DNA of 13,206 nt from Candidatus Njordarchaeum guaymasense (GCA_030587605.1 JAUQYT010000246.1:1-13206), one strand, 5' to 3'; counted from the stretch's first letter, positions 1-6,851 are shown. Program-made: numbers and translations. Notes: generated by a model from the sequence alone, not told the origin.

Positions 1-2
1 CC

Positions 3-848
3 TTTCAACAGAAAGATGAGTTGCAGTCAAAGGAAGTCTTCGAACAACACATGATAGAAGCTTTTAACGCGATAAAGCAAGGCGACAATAGACTAGCGTT
101 TAGTGAAGCTCTCAAGTTCTCTCTTCCCACCATCTCCGTTCTGACGGAAGCCGAGAACGGAGCTAACAAAGTTGGGAGAATTGCTGGCATGAATTCTCGT
201 CTGCTTCAACTTAGATTACCTGATGTTTCAGAGTCAGAGAAACTCAAAAATCTCATTGAGTTCCTTAAGGAAACGCTGGAACACGCATATCGATTCCTCA
301 AAGAGGGTTATGACAAACGGAAAAGGTCTCCCGAGCAGAAAAACCAATCAGGCAAGAAAGTGGACGGTTCGGCTATTCCGTCTTGCCAGAGTCAGACAGG
401 TGTAGTCGGAGAGCTCAAGTTTCATGATGTAGAGAAGTTCATGTTTAAAGCTACAAGGAGTTACCCCAATAGGGTGATTGGTCAGATCGTGCAGTCACGC
501 ACCCAAGCGAACCGCTACGCGATCGCTGACGTTAGAGAAGTGCCTTGTGATGTGGTGATCAGGATCTCTTCTGGGAATACATTGAGAAGAGATTCTGTTG
601 GGAGACGTGTTGCAGACGCTTCTACCGTTTTAGTGGGGAGATCGGTGAGTAAGGTTTGTTGTTGTGAGCATGAGATGTTTACTCTTCTTCATCCAACCAC
701 GTACACTCTCAACGAAATGCTCCGTTCTGGGTATTCTTTCAATGCCGTTGCGATTACAAATGGTGAGAGGTGTCTACTTAGACTTCACGACGGCTCAAAT
801 AACACGGTTCTTACCGCCTGTTTGCCCTCTCAAACAAAGAGTGGGTGA
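3..848 (+). CDS. Hypothetical protein, 5' end cut by window edge
   Basis: I do not recognise this gene. The frame is open from base 3, and the first possible start in the window (TTG at 21) has no clear ribosome site, so the true start probably lies upstream. From the TTG it codes 275 residues. Residues 1-100 are charged and probably helical, perhaps a helical-bundle or coiled-coil segment. Residues 100-120 are a polar, Lys/Ser-rich linker. Residues 130-265 look like a mixed alpha/beta domain with a three-Cys run at 213-215 followed closely by a His, which might bind metal. No signal peptide or membrane segment is visible. It ends in TGA and is convergent with radA 25 bases away. Its coding nature is supported by length and by ordinary codon use; function is unknown. 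Confidence 0.7.
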   Translation, partial: FQQKDELQSKEVFEQHMIEAFNAIKQGDNRLAFSEALKFSLPTISVLTEAENGANKVGRIAGMNSRLLQLRLPDVSESEKLKNLIEFLKETLEHAYRFLKEGYDKRKRSPEQKNQSGKKVDGSAIPSCQSQTGVVGELKFHDVEKFMFKATRSYPNRVIGQIVQSRTQANRYAIADVREVPCDVVIRISSGNTLRRDSVGRRVADASTVLVGRSVSKVCCCEHEMFTLLHPTTYTLNEMLRSGYSFNAVAITNGERCLLRLHDGSNNTVLTACLPSQTKSG

Positions 849-851
849 GAC

Positions 852-869
852 CTTTTCCTACAAGAAAAG
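852..869. terminator. Hairpin between convergent genes
   Basis: A six-base inverted repeat (CTTTTC / GAAAAG) with a six-base loop fills most of the 25-base gap between the stop codons of the left hypothetical gene and radA. Each arm gives a T-run on one strand, as expected for archaeal termination in both directions. This is inference from position and sequence only. Confidence 0.45.
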
Positions 870-873
870 TCTT

Positions 874-1899
874 TCAAGTGAGTGAGGCTGACTCTTCTGC
901 TGCTAGCACCTCTTCTGTACCCGGCTTTCCTTCGGGGGAGATGTCTTCTACTCCTTGGTCAGTTATGTTGAAGGTGACTTCGACATTGGGGTCCAGATCC
1001 GGAGCGTCCAGTATCTTTGCGATCCTCGCGTCTCCTTTTCCTTTCTTCAGGATGACCCTGTAATCCGAGGCGTGGAAGAGTATGTTTCCTCCAGTAGGCT
1101 TGTTCGGTTCCTTGAATGGCATTGCGTCCGGTTGGGATTGTACCTGATTTGTCATTATGAAGGCGCAGTCAAAACCTCTCATCAGCCTCTTGATGTCTTG
1201 CAGGTGGAGGTTCAGCCGTTGCTGTCTTGTGGCAAGGTTCTCTCTTCCGGGATACTCTGCTCTGAAGTGCTGTATCATCGAGTCTAACACGACCAGTTTG
1301 ATGTTCTGATCAGGGATTATTCTGAACAGCCGCTTCACGGTGTCGATTTGATCCTTTGTATTGAATACCTCGAAGTATAGGATGTTTCTGAGGGCATCGT
1401 TTGGGCTCAACCCGAATCTTTCGGCGATTTTCTTGACTCTCTCCGCTCTGAACGAGCCTTCAGTGTCTATGTAGACCGCCGCGGCGGCAAGCCCACCCTT
1501 TTCGATGGGGAGTTGTACGGTTATTGATCCTTGGGAGGACAGATTAGTTTTACCTGTGCGGAATTCTCCTGCGAATTCTGTTATGACGCCTGTTCGCACT
1601 CCTCCCCCAAGGAGCTTGTCGATGGTCTCGCATCCTATTGTGAACCTAGTCACTTTTCTCTTCAATAGGTCGAGCGCTGTGGTACCCTCTTTGTTTATGA
1701 AACCACTTTTCTCTGCCAGCTTTCTGGCTTGGGCTCTCACTTTTTCAGCGATCTCGACGCTTAGGTTGCAGTCCTCGGCGAGTTGCTTGGGTGAAACTAG
1801 AACTATTGTTTCGCAGGTCGTATAACTTGCGGACCTCAATCTACTGATTGTGTTTGCCGCAACACCTACAGTTTTCAACTCATCAACCAAAGTTGTCAT
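874..1899 (-). CDS. radA: DNA repair and recombination protein RadA
   Basis: RadA is the archaeal RecA/Rad51 recombinase that forms filaments on single-stranded DNA and catalyses strand exchange. I start it at the ATG at 1897-1899 because GGAGTGAG lies just upstream; a TTG at 1935 in the same frame would add 12 residues. The 341-residue protein has an HhH N-terminal domain (about 8-65), Walker A GEFRTGKT (111-118), DTEG (145-148), Walker B LVVLD (202-206), the FRAEYPGRENLA segment and the L2 region starting TNQV. It carries the N-terminal domain that RadB lacks, so it is RadA. Oddities: the usual FxxA polymerisation motif reads GTTA (72-75), the Gln after Walker A is Asn, and the HhH loop is degenerate. 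GGNI and HAS near L2 resemble Rad51. The tail is acidic. It is divergent from the Hef-like helicase. Confidence 0.95.
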   Translation of the reverse strand: MTTLVDELKTVGVAANTISRLRSASYTTCETIVLVSPKQLAEDCNLSVEIAEKVRAQARKLAEKSGFINKEGTTALDLLKRKVTRFTIGCETIDKLLGGGVRTGVITEFAGEFRTGKTNLSSQGSITVQLPIEKGGLAAAAVYIDTEGSFRAERVKKIAERFGLSPNDALRNILYFEVFNTKDQIDTVKRLFRIIPDQNIKLVVLDSMIQHFRAEYPGRENLATRQQRLNLHLQDIKRLMRGFDCAFIMTNQVQSQPDAMPFKEPNKPTGGNILFHASDYRVILKKGKGDARIAKILDAPDLDPNVEVTFNITDQGVEDISPEGKPGTEEVLAAEESASLT

Positions 1900-1975
1900 A
1901 GTCTCACTCCGTTCTCCAACAAACACGATAGTCAACCTACATCATACTATCATCGGCGAGATCAGCCACGCATTA

Positions 1976-1983
1976 CTTATAAG
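1976..1983 (-). promoter_or_regulatory. Candidate TATA box for radA
   Basis: CTTATAAG on the minus strand would place transcription start near 1953, giving a leader of roughly 50 bases to the ATG at 1899 that includes the GGAGTGAG ribosome site. The motif is palindromic, so it does not by itself decide direction. It was called from sequence and spacing only. Confidence 0.45.
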
Positions 1984-1990
1984 ATTCAAA

Positions 1991-2005
1991 CGATTGTTCG
2001 ATTGT
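1991..2005. repeat. Tandem CGATTGT direct repeat upstream of the radA promoter
   Basis: CGATTGT occurs twice, at 1991-1997 and 1999-2005, with an eight-base period. It lies eight bases upstream of the radA TATA candidate on the minus strand. This position would suit a BRE-proximal activator or repressor site, but nothing else supports that role. Confidence 0.4.
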
Positions 2006-2031
2006 CTCATTTTGAGAAACCCATTTTGCGC

Positions 2032-2039
2032 CTTTTAAG
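2032..2039 (+). promoter_or_regulatory. Candidate TATA box for the Hef-like helicase
   Basis: CTTTTAAG would place transcription start near 2063 and leave a leader of about 108 bases before the GTG start of the helicase. The leader would contain the hairpin at 2135-2155 and a possible short upstream reading frame. No better TATA candidate was seen closer to the gene. Confidence 0.35.
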
Positions 2040-2134
2040 TGAGGAATAGTTGATCTTTGCTTGGCATCTGTTGCAGGAGTGCATGCAAAGGGAGTTCCGC
2101 ACCGGCTTCCTTCTGTCTTCCCTCTGTCAAATGA

Positions 2135-2155
2135 ATTACTCCTAGAACGAGTAAT
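2135..2155 (+). promoter_or_regulatory. Hairpin in the leader of the Hef-like helicase
   Basis: ATTACTC (2135-2141) and GAGTAAT (2149-2155) are perfect seven-base arms around a seven-base loop. The structure ends 15 bases before the GTG start and just upstream of the GGAG ribosome site at 2163-2166. It could modulate translation or be an operator; no function is proven. Confidence 0.45.
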
Positions 2156-2170
2156 AGAGAGTGGAGCAGA

Positions 2171-4372
2171 GTGACCTCGGATTATAGTGAACAGACGAAT
2201 TCAGGAACATTAAGTGAAGAAGATCGCCTCCACGTTTCGATGCCACTGATCAGAAGAGGTTCCATCATAAGGAGAAAGTACCAAGAGGCGATCTTCAACG
2301 CTTGTAAGGACACAAACAGTCTCGTCGTTCTTCCTACGGGTCTTGGGAAAACTGTGATAGCGGCCATGATAGTAGCGCACCGTCTGCTGGTCTGCCCTAC
2401 CTCAAAAGTGGTCTTTCTCGCGCCGACGAAGCCCCTATTGAAGCAGCATAAAGAGACTTTCCTGCACATCCTCGATTTGGAATACGACGAGATTCGCTTG
2501 CTGATAGGGGAGGAGACGCCGGAACAAAGAGTATCGCTGTGGCTTGAAGGAAAGATCATATTCGCAACTCCCCAAGTCATTGTTAGTGACTTGTCAAAGG
2601 GAAGATACGATCTTGAGAAAGTGTCACTCGTCATTTTTGACGAAGCACATAGGGCAATCGGCAAGTACCCCTACGTTAAGATATCTCAGGAGTACTTTAG
2701 ACAGGCTGAAGCCCCTCAAGTAGTAGGGCTGACGGCGTCCCCTGGTTGGAGTGAGGGAGAGATCACTGAAATAAGAAAGACCTTGAGGGTTGAGCATATT
2801 GAAGCAAGAACGGAGACAAGTTTGGATGTTGCGCAGTATGTCCAACCAATGGACGTGCAATGGGTTAGAGTACAGCTTGGATCAGAGCTGGCCCTCGTTG
2901 GCAGGCTAATCGATGAGATGATGGATGAGCGCCTCAAGGCACTGGTGGACTATCGGCTGATCAGAGAGGAAGATCTTTGGAAGAAAAGCAGGAGAGCTAT
3001 GGTTGAACTTCAGAGGAATCTCGCAGATCAGACGAGAAGTGGACCAGATCTTACTCCTATGGCCACTTACCAAGGCTTGACTCTGACTGCCCAGGTCATA
3101 AGGCTCTCTTATGCACAGGAGCTCCTAAACACCCAGGGGCTTTACGCGTTAAACCGATACTTGGAGAAGCTTACTGTTCAGTCTGAGTCTCGTCGAGCCA
3201 GCAAAGCCTTGAAGGAGACTGTAGGCGATGCCAGGTTTACTGTGCTTACTGATACTGTCAGAAGCTTGTTAGAGCGCGGAGTTAAGCATCCGAAACTTGT
3301 TGAGCTCTTGAGGATCATACAGGAGCAAATCCGTAGAAACCCGAATTCACGGATACTCGTCTTCGCTCAGTTCCGTGACACTGTAAAACAGATAGTTGAG
3401 GAGCTTAGAAGCCAAGGGATCTCTGCGGCCCCCTTCATAGGTCAGAGGCGTGGAAAAGGGTTCAAAGGGATGACGCAGACGAAGCAAGTGAAAATACTCA
3501 GAGATTTCAAGGCTGGGCTCTACTCCACCTTGATCGCAACAAGCGTTGCTGAGGAGGGACTTGACATGGCGGAGTCTGACCTGGTGGTGCTTTACGATGC
3601 GGTGCCCAGCGAAGTCAGATACATTCAGAGAAGAGGACGAGTGAGTAGGCATGGGGAAGGCAGAGTCCTGACTCTAATCACTGCACGGACACAGGATGAG
3701 AGATACTATCTCTCCGCCATCTCGAAAGAGAAGAAGATGAGAGATGTTATTTCAAGAATCAAGGAGGCGAAAACTACGAAGATAGAAGACTTCGTATTCG
3801 GATCCCCAGATGAAGGGGACAAAACAACGGGATTTGATAGAAGGGAGTCCAGTCAATCAGAAGACCGTAGCGTGAATGACGAGAAAAGTGATAACCCCAC
3901 CATGGAAAGCTTCATCCAGATGTTTAAAGCAACCGACTTGCGCAGAACAGTAGTGACTGACAATAGAGTGGCCAGTTCGAAATTATCTGCCAGACTCAGA
4001 GAGAGGGGGTTCAACTTGATCACGAGAACCACAAGGGGAGTTGACTACATAATTGGGAACGATGTTGGCGTCATCTACATCAAACACGAGGATCTTTGGA
4101 AGAACTATGATTCCTACAAAGCGTTTTGCGAGAGAGTCGACGTAATTAGGGAAATCTTTGCCGTTCCAGTCTTGATCTATGAAAGGAACAATAGCAATCG
4201 TAGAGAGAACACGCAAGCCCCCGACGAGTTCTTCAATGAAGTGATCGCATATTTCACTGTCGTCAAACGGATTCACTCCGTTACAGTCGCTAATGAAGAT
4301 GAAGGATGCAATTTAATCGATAACATGATGAGACTATTGTCGCACCAGGCACACAGAGAGAGAGCATCGTGA
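2171..4372 (+). CDS. hef: Hef/FANCM-type superfamily 2 DNA helicase with degenerate nuclease domain
   Basis: Hef/FANCM proteins are ATP-driven translocases that remodel stalled forks and branched DNA. The start is GTG with GGAG four bases upstream. The 733 residues show motif I LPTGLGKT (54-61), DEAH (157-160), TAS (188-190), a helical insert at about 215-375, the family signature GQ..GKG.KGMTQ (424-435), motif V ATSVAEEGLD (456-465) and motif VI QRRGR (486-490). A polar linker (about 543-578) leads to an XPF-nuclease-like domain (about 585-725). There the usual VDSRE is TDNRV (596-600), and the expected ERK after the DYII strand reads IYI, with only the trailing Asp (641) kept. The tandem HhH domain of euryarchaeal Hef is absent. 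I infer an active helicase and a dead nuclease, as in FANCM. Confidence 0.93.
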   Translation: MTSDYSEQTNSGTLSEEDRLHVSMPLIRRGSIIRRKYQEAIFNACKDTNSLVVLPTGLGKTVIAAMIVAHRLLVCPTSKVVFLAPTKPLLKQHKETFLHILDLEYDEIRLLIGEETPEQRVSLWLEGKIIFATPQVIVSDLSKGRYDLEKVSLVIFDEAHRAIGKYPYVKISQEYFRQAEAPQVVGLTASPGWSEGEITEIRKTLRVEHIEARTETSLDVAQYVQPMDVQWVRVQLGSELALVGRLIDEMMDERLKALVDYRLIREEDLWKKSRRAMVELQRNLADQTRSGPDLTPMATYQGLTLTAQVIRLSYAQELLNTQGLYALNRYLEKLTVQSESRRASKALKETVGDARFTVLTDTVRSLLERGVKHPKLVELLRIIQEQIRRNPNSRILVFAQFRDTVKQIVEELRSQGISAAPFIGQRRGKGFKGMTQTKQVKILRDFKAGLYSTLIATSVAEEGLDMAESDLVVLYDAVPSEVRYIQRRGRVSRHGEGRVLTLITARTQDERYYLSAISKEKKMRDVISRIKEAKTTKIEDFVFGSPDEGDKTTGFDRRESSQSEDRSVNDEKSDNPTMESFIQMFKATDLRRTVVTDNRVASSKLSARLRERGFNLITRTTRGVDYIIGNDVGVIYIKHEDLWKNYDSYKAFCERVDVIREIFAVPVLIYERNNSNRRENTQAPDEFFNEVIAYFTVVKRIHSVTVANEDEGCNLIDNMMRLLSHQAHRERAS

Positions 4373-4374
4373 AC

Positions 4375-4397
4375 TTTTTCAAGGAAGCAACTCCTTG
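4375..4397 (+). terminator. T-run and hairpin downstream of the Hef-like gene
   Basis: Three bases after the TGA stop come TTTTT (4375-4379) and then a perfect six-base inverted repeat CAAGGA / TCCTTG (4380-4385, 4392-4397) with a six-base loop. Archaeal terminators are mainly T-runs, so this is a reasonable stop site. The T-run precedes the hairpin, unlike a bacterial intrinsic terminator. Confidence 0.35.
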
Positions 4398-4420
4398 CCC
4401 GCTTCCGAAGGCCTTTTGCG

Positions 4421-4487
4421 ATGTTCACAATCGAACCCTACTGCCGACTATGATAATTGGCTACCCTTTTAATAGGTTTGTGAACAT
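4421..4487. promoter_or_regulatory. Perfect 10-bp inverted repeat around a TATA box (candidate operator)
   Basis: ATGTTCACAA (4421-4430) and its exact reverse complement TTGTGAACAT (4478-4487) lie 47 bases apart. Between them is a TATA-like CTTTTAATA (4466-4474), and the right arm begins three bases after it, between TATA and the predicted start near 4498. This layout suits a repressor that covers the promoter or forms a small loop. The repeat is seen directly; the regulatory role is inference. Confidence 0.5.
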
Positions 4488-4543
4488 TCATAGATTAGAG
4501 ACAGTCTCGCGTGGCAACCGTGGGTAGTATCCAGCTAAAAACA

Positions 4544-4574
4544 CATGCCTACGATTGCGACCTAGGCAGGCATG
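4544..4574 (+). promoter_or_regulatory. Alternative hairpins over the upstream start codon of the longin-like gene
   Basis: The segment CATGCCTA (4544-4551) can pair with TAGGCA (4563-4568) or with GGCATG (4569-4574), but not fully with both. The second pairing covers the ATG at 4572. If that ATG is used, the structure could mask it. If translation starts at 4635 it would simply be leader structure. Confidence 0.3.
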
Positions 4575-5138
4575 CATTGGAATTTGATGAATACTCGGGT
4601 GATAATTCCGTTGGCTTCATCATCTGATAATTCGATGAAAAAGAAGGTTCACTCAGTCCAGATCACAGTTGATGGAGTCCTTTGCTACTACGAGGATTTT
4701 GGCGGCAAGGAGGAAGGACCTGTAGCCGAGCCATTGCTGGTCACAGGCCTGCTTAGCGCAATGGCTGCGCTGGTCAGAGAGATAACAAAGAAGGGTGTGT
4801 TGAGAAAGATAGAGTCGCCACCCGTGAAGTTCTTCGCATCACAGGCTGTGGAGACTCCTCAGGTCATAATCTCAATGTTCACCGACATTTCTTTCCCTGA
4901 CTACCTCTGCGACATTGTCTTAGGAGACATTTCAGAGTTCTTTCTGGAGAAATATGTAGGATGCTTAGTTTCATGGACGGGAGAAAACTTGACGATGGAA
5001 CTCTCCCCGTACATGAGAAAGATAGTTGAAGAAGACATTGCGAAGTATTCAGGCGGGCAACCGGTGGAGGCAGAAGGCGCTAAGAACCCGGCGATAAGCC
5101 GTTCTGTCCAGAATTCTCGTGCGACCACCGGACTCTAG
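4572..5138 (+). CDS. Small longin/roadblock-like (profilin-like fold) protein
   Basis: This 188-residue protein resembles the small alpha/beta proteins of archaea that are related to longin and roadblock domains, which in other systems serve small GTPases and trafficking complexes. Visible parts are a short N-terminal strand pair (about 25-42), then LLVTGLLSAMAALVREI (about 55-71), typical of the first helix of this fold, a further strand pair (about 83-105), and a C-terminal helix around DISEFFLEKY (about 117-126). The last 40 residues are polar and likely disordered. The start is uncertain: the first 21 residues look unconserved, and ATGs at 4587 and 4635 are alternatives; none has a strong ribosome site. 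Its stop overlaps that of the convergent TIM-barrel gene. Family assignment is by pattern, not by search. Confidence 0.75.
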   Translation: MHWNLMNTRVIIPLASSSDNSMKKKVHSVQITVDGVLCYYEDFGGKEEGPVAEPLLVTGLLSAMAALVREITKKGVLRKIESPPVKFFASQAVETPQVIISMFTDISFPDYLCDIVLGDISEFFLEKYVGCLVSWTGENLTMELSPYMRKIVEEDIAKYSGGQPVEAEGAKNPAISRSVQNSRATTGL

Positions 5139-5917
5139 AACTCGTTTTTTAAGTAGGAATCTAGAATTAGTTTTTCTTTCATGGTGTCTTCGAGGCTAGG
5201 TAGTTCTATTGTCCACCACTTTACGCCGTACAGATTACGTAGGTGGTCTAATGTCTCCTTGACTTCCTCGATTCTTGTGAAGGGATGATGTCTCCCTCCT
5301 TCTTCCTTTAAGTAGATGTGGGCTGCTACGACCTTGTTCTCTACGATTCTTAGGAATTCCCTAGGAGACCTTTTTTCGTTTCTTACCCAGGGACATGAAT
5401 GTGCGTGTCCAAGATCAAAGCAGATCTTGGTGCCACATTCTTCTGCTAGCTCAAAGAGCCTGCGCGGGTCGGACGAAACACCGATTCTCAGATTCTCCAC
5501 GCAGATAGTGAGGGCTTTCTTCTGAGCAATGTCAACAAGATTCTTCAGATCGTCGACTACATTCCTTATTGGACACTCTTCTTCGTCTACTCCAGCATGA
5601 ATCACAAAGTATTCCGCTTCGAAATCCTCCAAGAAGTCCAAATACATTTTCAGCGTGTTTAATGTGTTCTGCCTAATTGTGTCGTTCGCCGAGCCAATCG
5701 CTTGATCTAGGAAAGGTGAATGAAAGAAGATTCCCAATCCGTACTGTCTGATAACTTCTTTCATCTTCATTCTACTTTTCTTAGTAGCGGGTATTGGCTT
5801 CTCGTCGCAGTCTAGCTCAACTGCTTCAAAACCCGAGCTGAGAGCCAGTCTTAGAACATCTTCATAGTTCTTTGATACCCAAGAACACATTGAGAGCAAA
5901 GGACGAGCAATTAACAA
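5135..5917 (-). CDS. Sugar phosphate isomerase/epimerase-like TIM-barrel protein
   Basis: The 260-residue protein fits the xylose isomerase-like / AP endonuclease family 2 TIM-barrel superfamily, whose members use a divalent metal to isomerise sugars or cut DNA at abasic sites. Likely metal or active-site positions are H66 in HSPF, H107 in VIHAG, E141 in VEN, D168 and H171 in FDLGHAH, H200 in AHIY, H210/H211 and E238 in IELP. This complete set suggests an active enzyme; the substrate cannot be read from sequence. The start is TTG at 5917 after a GGGAGGGAGATGA purine stretch; an ATG at residue 10 would cut into the first beta strand. It lies 157 bases downstream of the PAC2 gene on the same strand, possibly co-transcribed, and its stop overlaps the stop of the longin-like gene. 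Confidence 0.85.
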   Translation of the reverse strand: MLIARPLLSMCSWVSKNYEDVLRLALSSGFEAVELDCDEKPIPATKKSRMKMKEVIRQYGLGIFFHSPFLDQAIGSANDTIRQNTLNTLKMYLDFLEDFEAEYFVIHAGVDEEECPIRNVVDDLKNLVDIAQKKALTICVENLRIGVSSDPRRLFELAEECGTKICFDLGHAHSCPWVRNEKRSPREFLRIVENKVVAAHIYLKEEGGRHHPFTRIEEVKETLDHLRNLYGVKWWTIELPSLEDTMKEKLILDSYLKNEF

Positions 5918-6074
5918 ACATAAATCATCTCCCTCCCTCGATCAATGTGACAGCATGTAATAACTCTTTGTCCTATGTGAGAAGTAGGCAACAAAGCACT
6001 CACTTGTGCGAGAAAAGCAGTGATGAAGAAAATCAAGGCATCCCAAAGGAAGGGGCTTGATACCGTTGTTGTTG
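5918..6074 (-). other. Intergenic gap between PAC2 and TIM-barrel genes
   Basis: This 157-base gap carries the ribosome site of the TIM-barrel gene (GGGAGGGAG, about 5928-5938 on the minus strand). It has a weak inverted repeat built from CTTTGT and ACAAAG plus an inner CTA/TAG pair. I see no clear TATA box, so the two genes may share a transcript. No gene is visible in it. Confidence 0.35.
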
Positions 6075-6851
6075 CTAGCCAAAGTATTCCGGTGGCTTGG
6101 TTGCTTTGCCCGGCTTGGTCGGGCGTTTCGTAAGTTCGCCCTCAATTTTCACGAGTTCTTCTTGCATCTTCTTTATTTTCTTGTCTAGGAGTGATGTGTC
6201 GAGGGGGATTTGGAGCCGATCCCTGACTACTTCGAGGAGGCATTTGGAAGCTGCCGGATCCTGTGTTAGAAGAGGGTACGTATCTGCAAGCAAGCACACC
6301 CCGTCTATCCCGTATCCTATCTGGGCTACGACTGGTGCCAATCCGTTTACGCCTGAGATTGTTGCACCTCTGAATATTTTTGCGGTCTTATTCTTTGAGA
6401 AGAGTTCAATGAGCTCACTGGATGTTCCTGTAACCCAGACTTTGCGCTCAACGGGGATAAATCCACAGACGCTGGCAGCCAATGCGACTAAGAGCTCCAC
6501 ATTGTATTTCTTGCAGGTGCTTGCTATGTAGTCAGAATACTCGTACTGCCCTACGTTGTTCGAGGGCTGAAAATCACCGCTAAAAACGAATACGTCACGA
6601 GGGGAGTCAGTCTTGTTCGAAAAATACAGAAGTCCATGAGGCAAGGTGGGGCGCCCATCCTTTCTTATTTCAACACTCGGCGGACTATCAGTACAGAATA
6701 TCTCGGCTATCTTGGTAGACTTGAGGCCTCTAGCTATAGCGAGGGCAGCCATCTTCCCAACATTCGCCACTCCAGGCATACCAACAAATGCCACCGGTTT
6801 TCTGAGAGATGAGAGATCAACTTCTTCGCTACTCTTCCTAACACGAATCAA
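6075..6851 (-). CDS. PAC2-family protein (proteasome assembly chaperone homologue)
   Basis: PAC2-family proteins include the eukaryotic and archaeal chaperones that bind 20S proteasome subunits. The N-terminal segment AFVGMPGVANVGKMAA (about 21-36) is the family hallmark. DVFVFSGDFQP (about 86-96), the VCGFIP stretch (128-133) and NGLAPVVAQ (169-177) also fit. Residues 222-245 form a charged helix typical of the coiled-coil tail of archaeal members. The protein ends PPEYFG, which is close to but not the HbYX proteasome-docking motif, since Tyr is third from last. The start is TTG at 6851; an in-frame TAG lies seven codons upstream and no ATG or GTG is available between, and AGGAAGGGG is upstream. 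It is divergent from the LOG-like gene and precedes the TIM-barrel gene. Confidence 0.88.
   Translation of the reverse strand: MIRVRKSSEEVDLSSLRKPVAFVGMPGVANVGKMAALAIARGLKSTKIAEIFCTDSPPSVEIRKDGRPTLPHGLLYFSNKTDSPRDVFVFSGDFQPSNNVGQYEYSDYIASTCKKYNVELLVALAASVCGFIPVERKVWVTGTSSELIELFSKNKTAKIFRGATISGVNGLAPVVAQIGYGIDGVCLLADTYPLLTQDPAASKCLLEVVRDRLQIPLDTSLLDKKIKKMQEELVKIEGELTKRPTKPGKATKPPEYFG

Noticed and set aside
955..1287. 110-codon plus-strand frame opposite radA
   Set aside because: Fully antisense to conserved RadA ATPase motifs; a shadow frame.
2182..2664. 160-codon frame antisense to the helicase gene
   Set aside because: It lies opposite the conserved helicase motifs and has no protein features of its own.
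4498..4571. Possible tRNA-like or box C/D RNA in the leader of the longin-like gene
   Set aside because: No T-arm consensus, no acceptor pairing and no clear C/D boxes were found.
6097..6531. 144-codon plus-strand frame opposite the PAC2 gene
   Set aside because: Antisense to a clear PAC2-family gene, Ser-rich composition typical of shadow frames.
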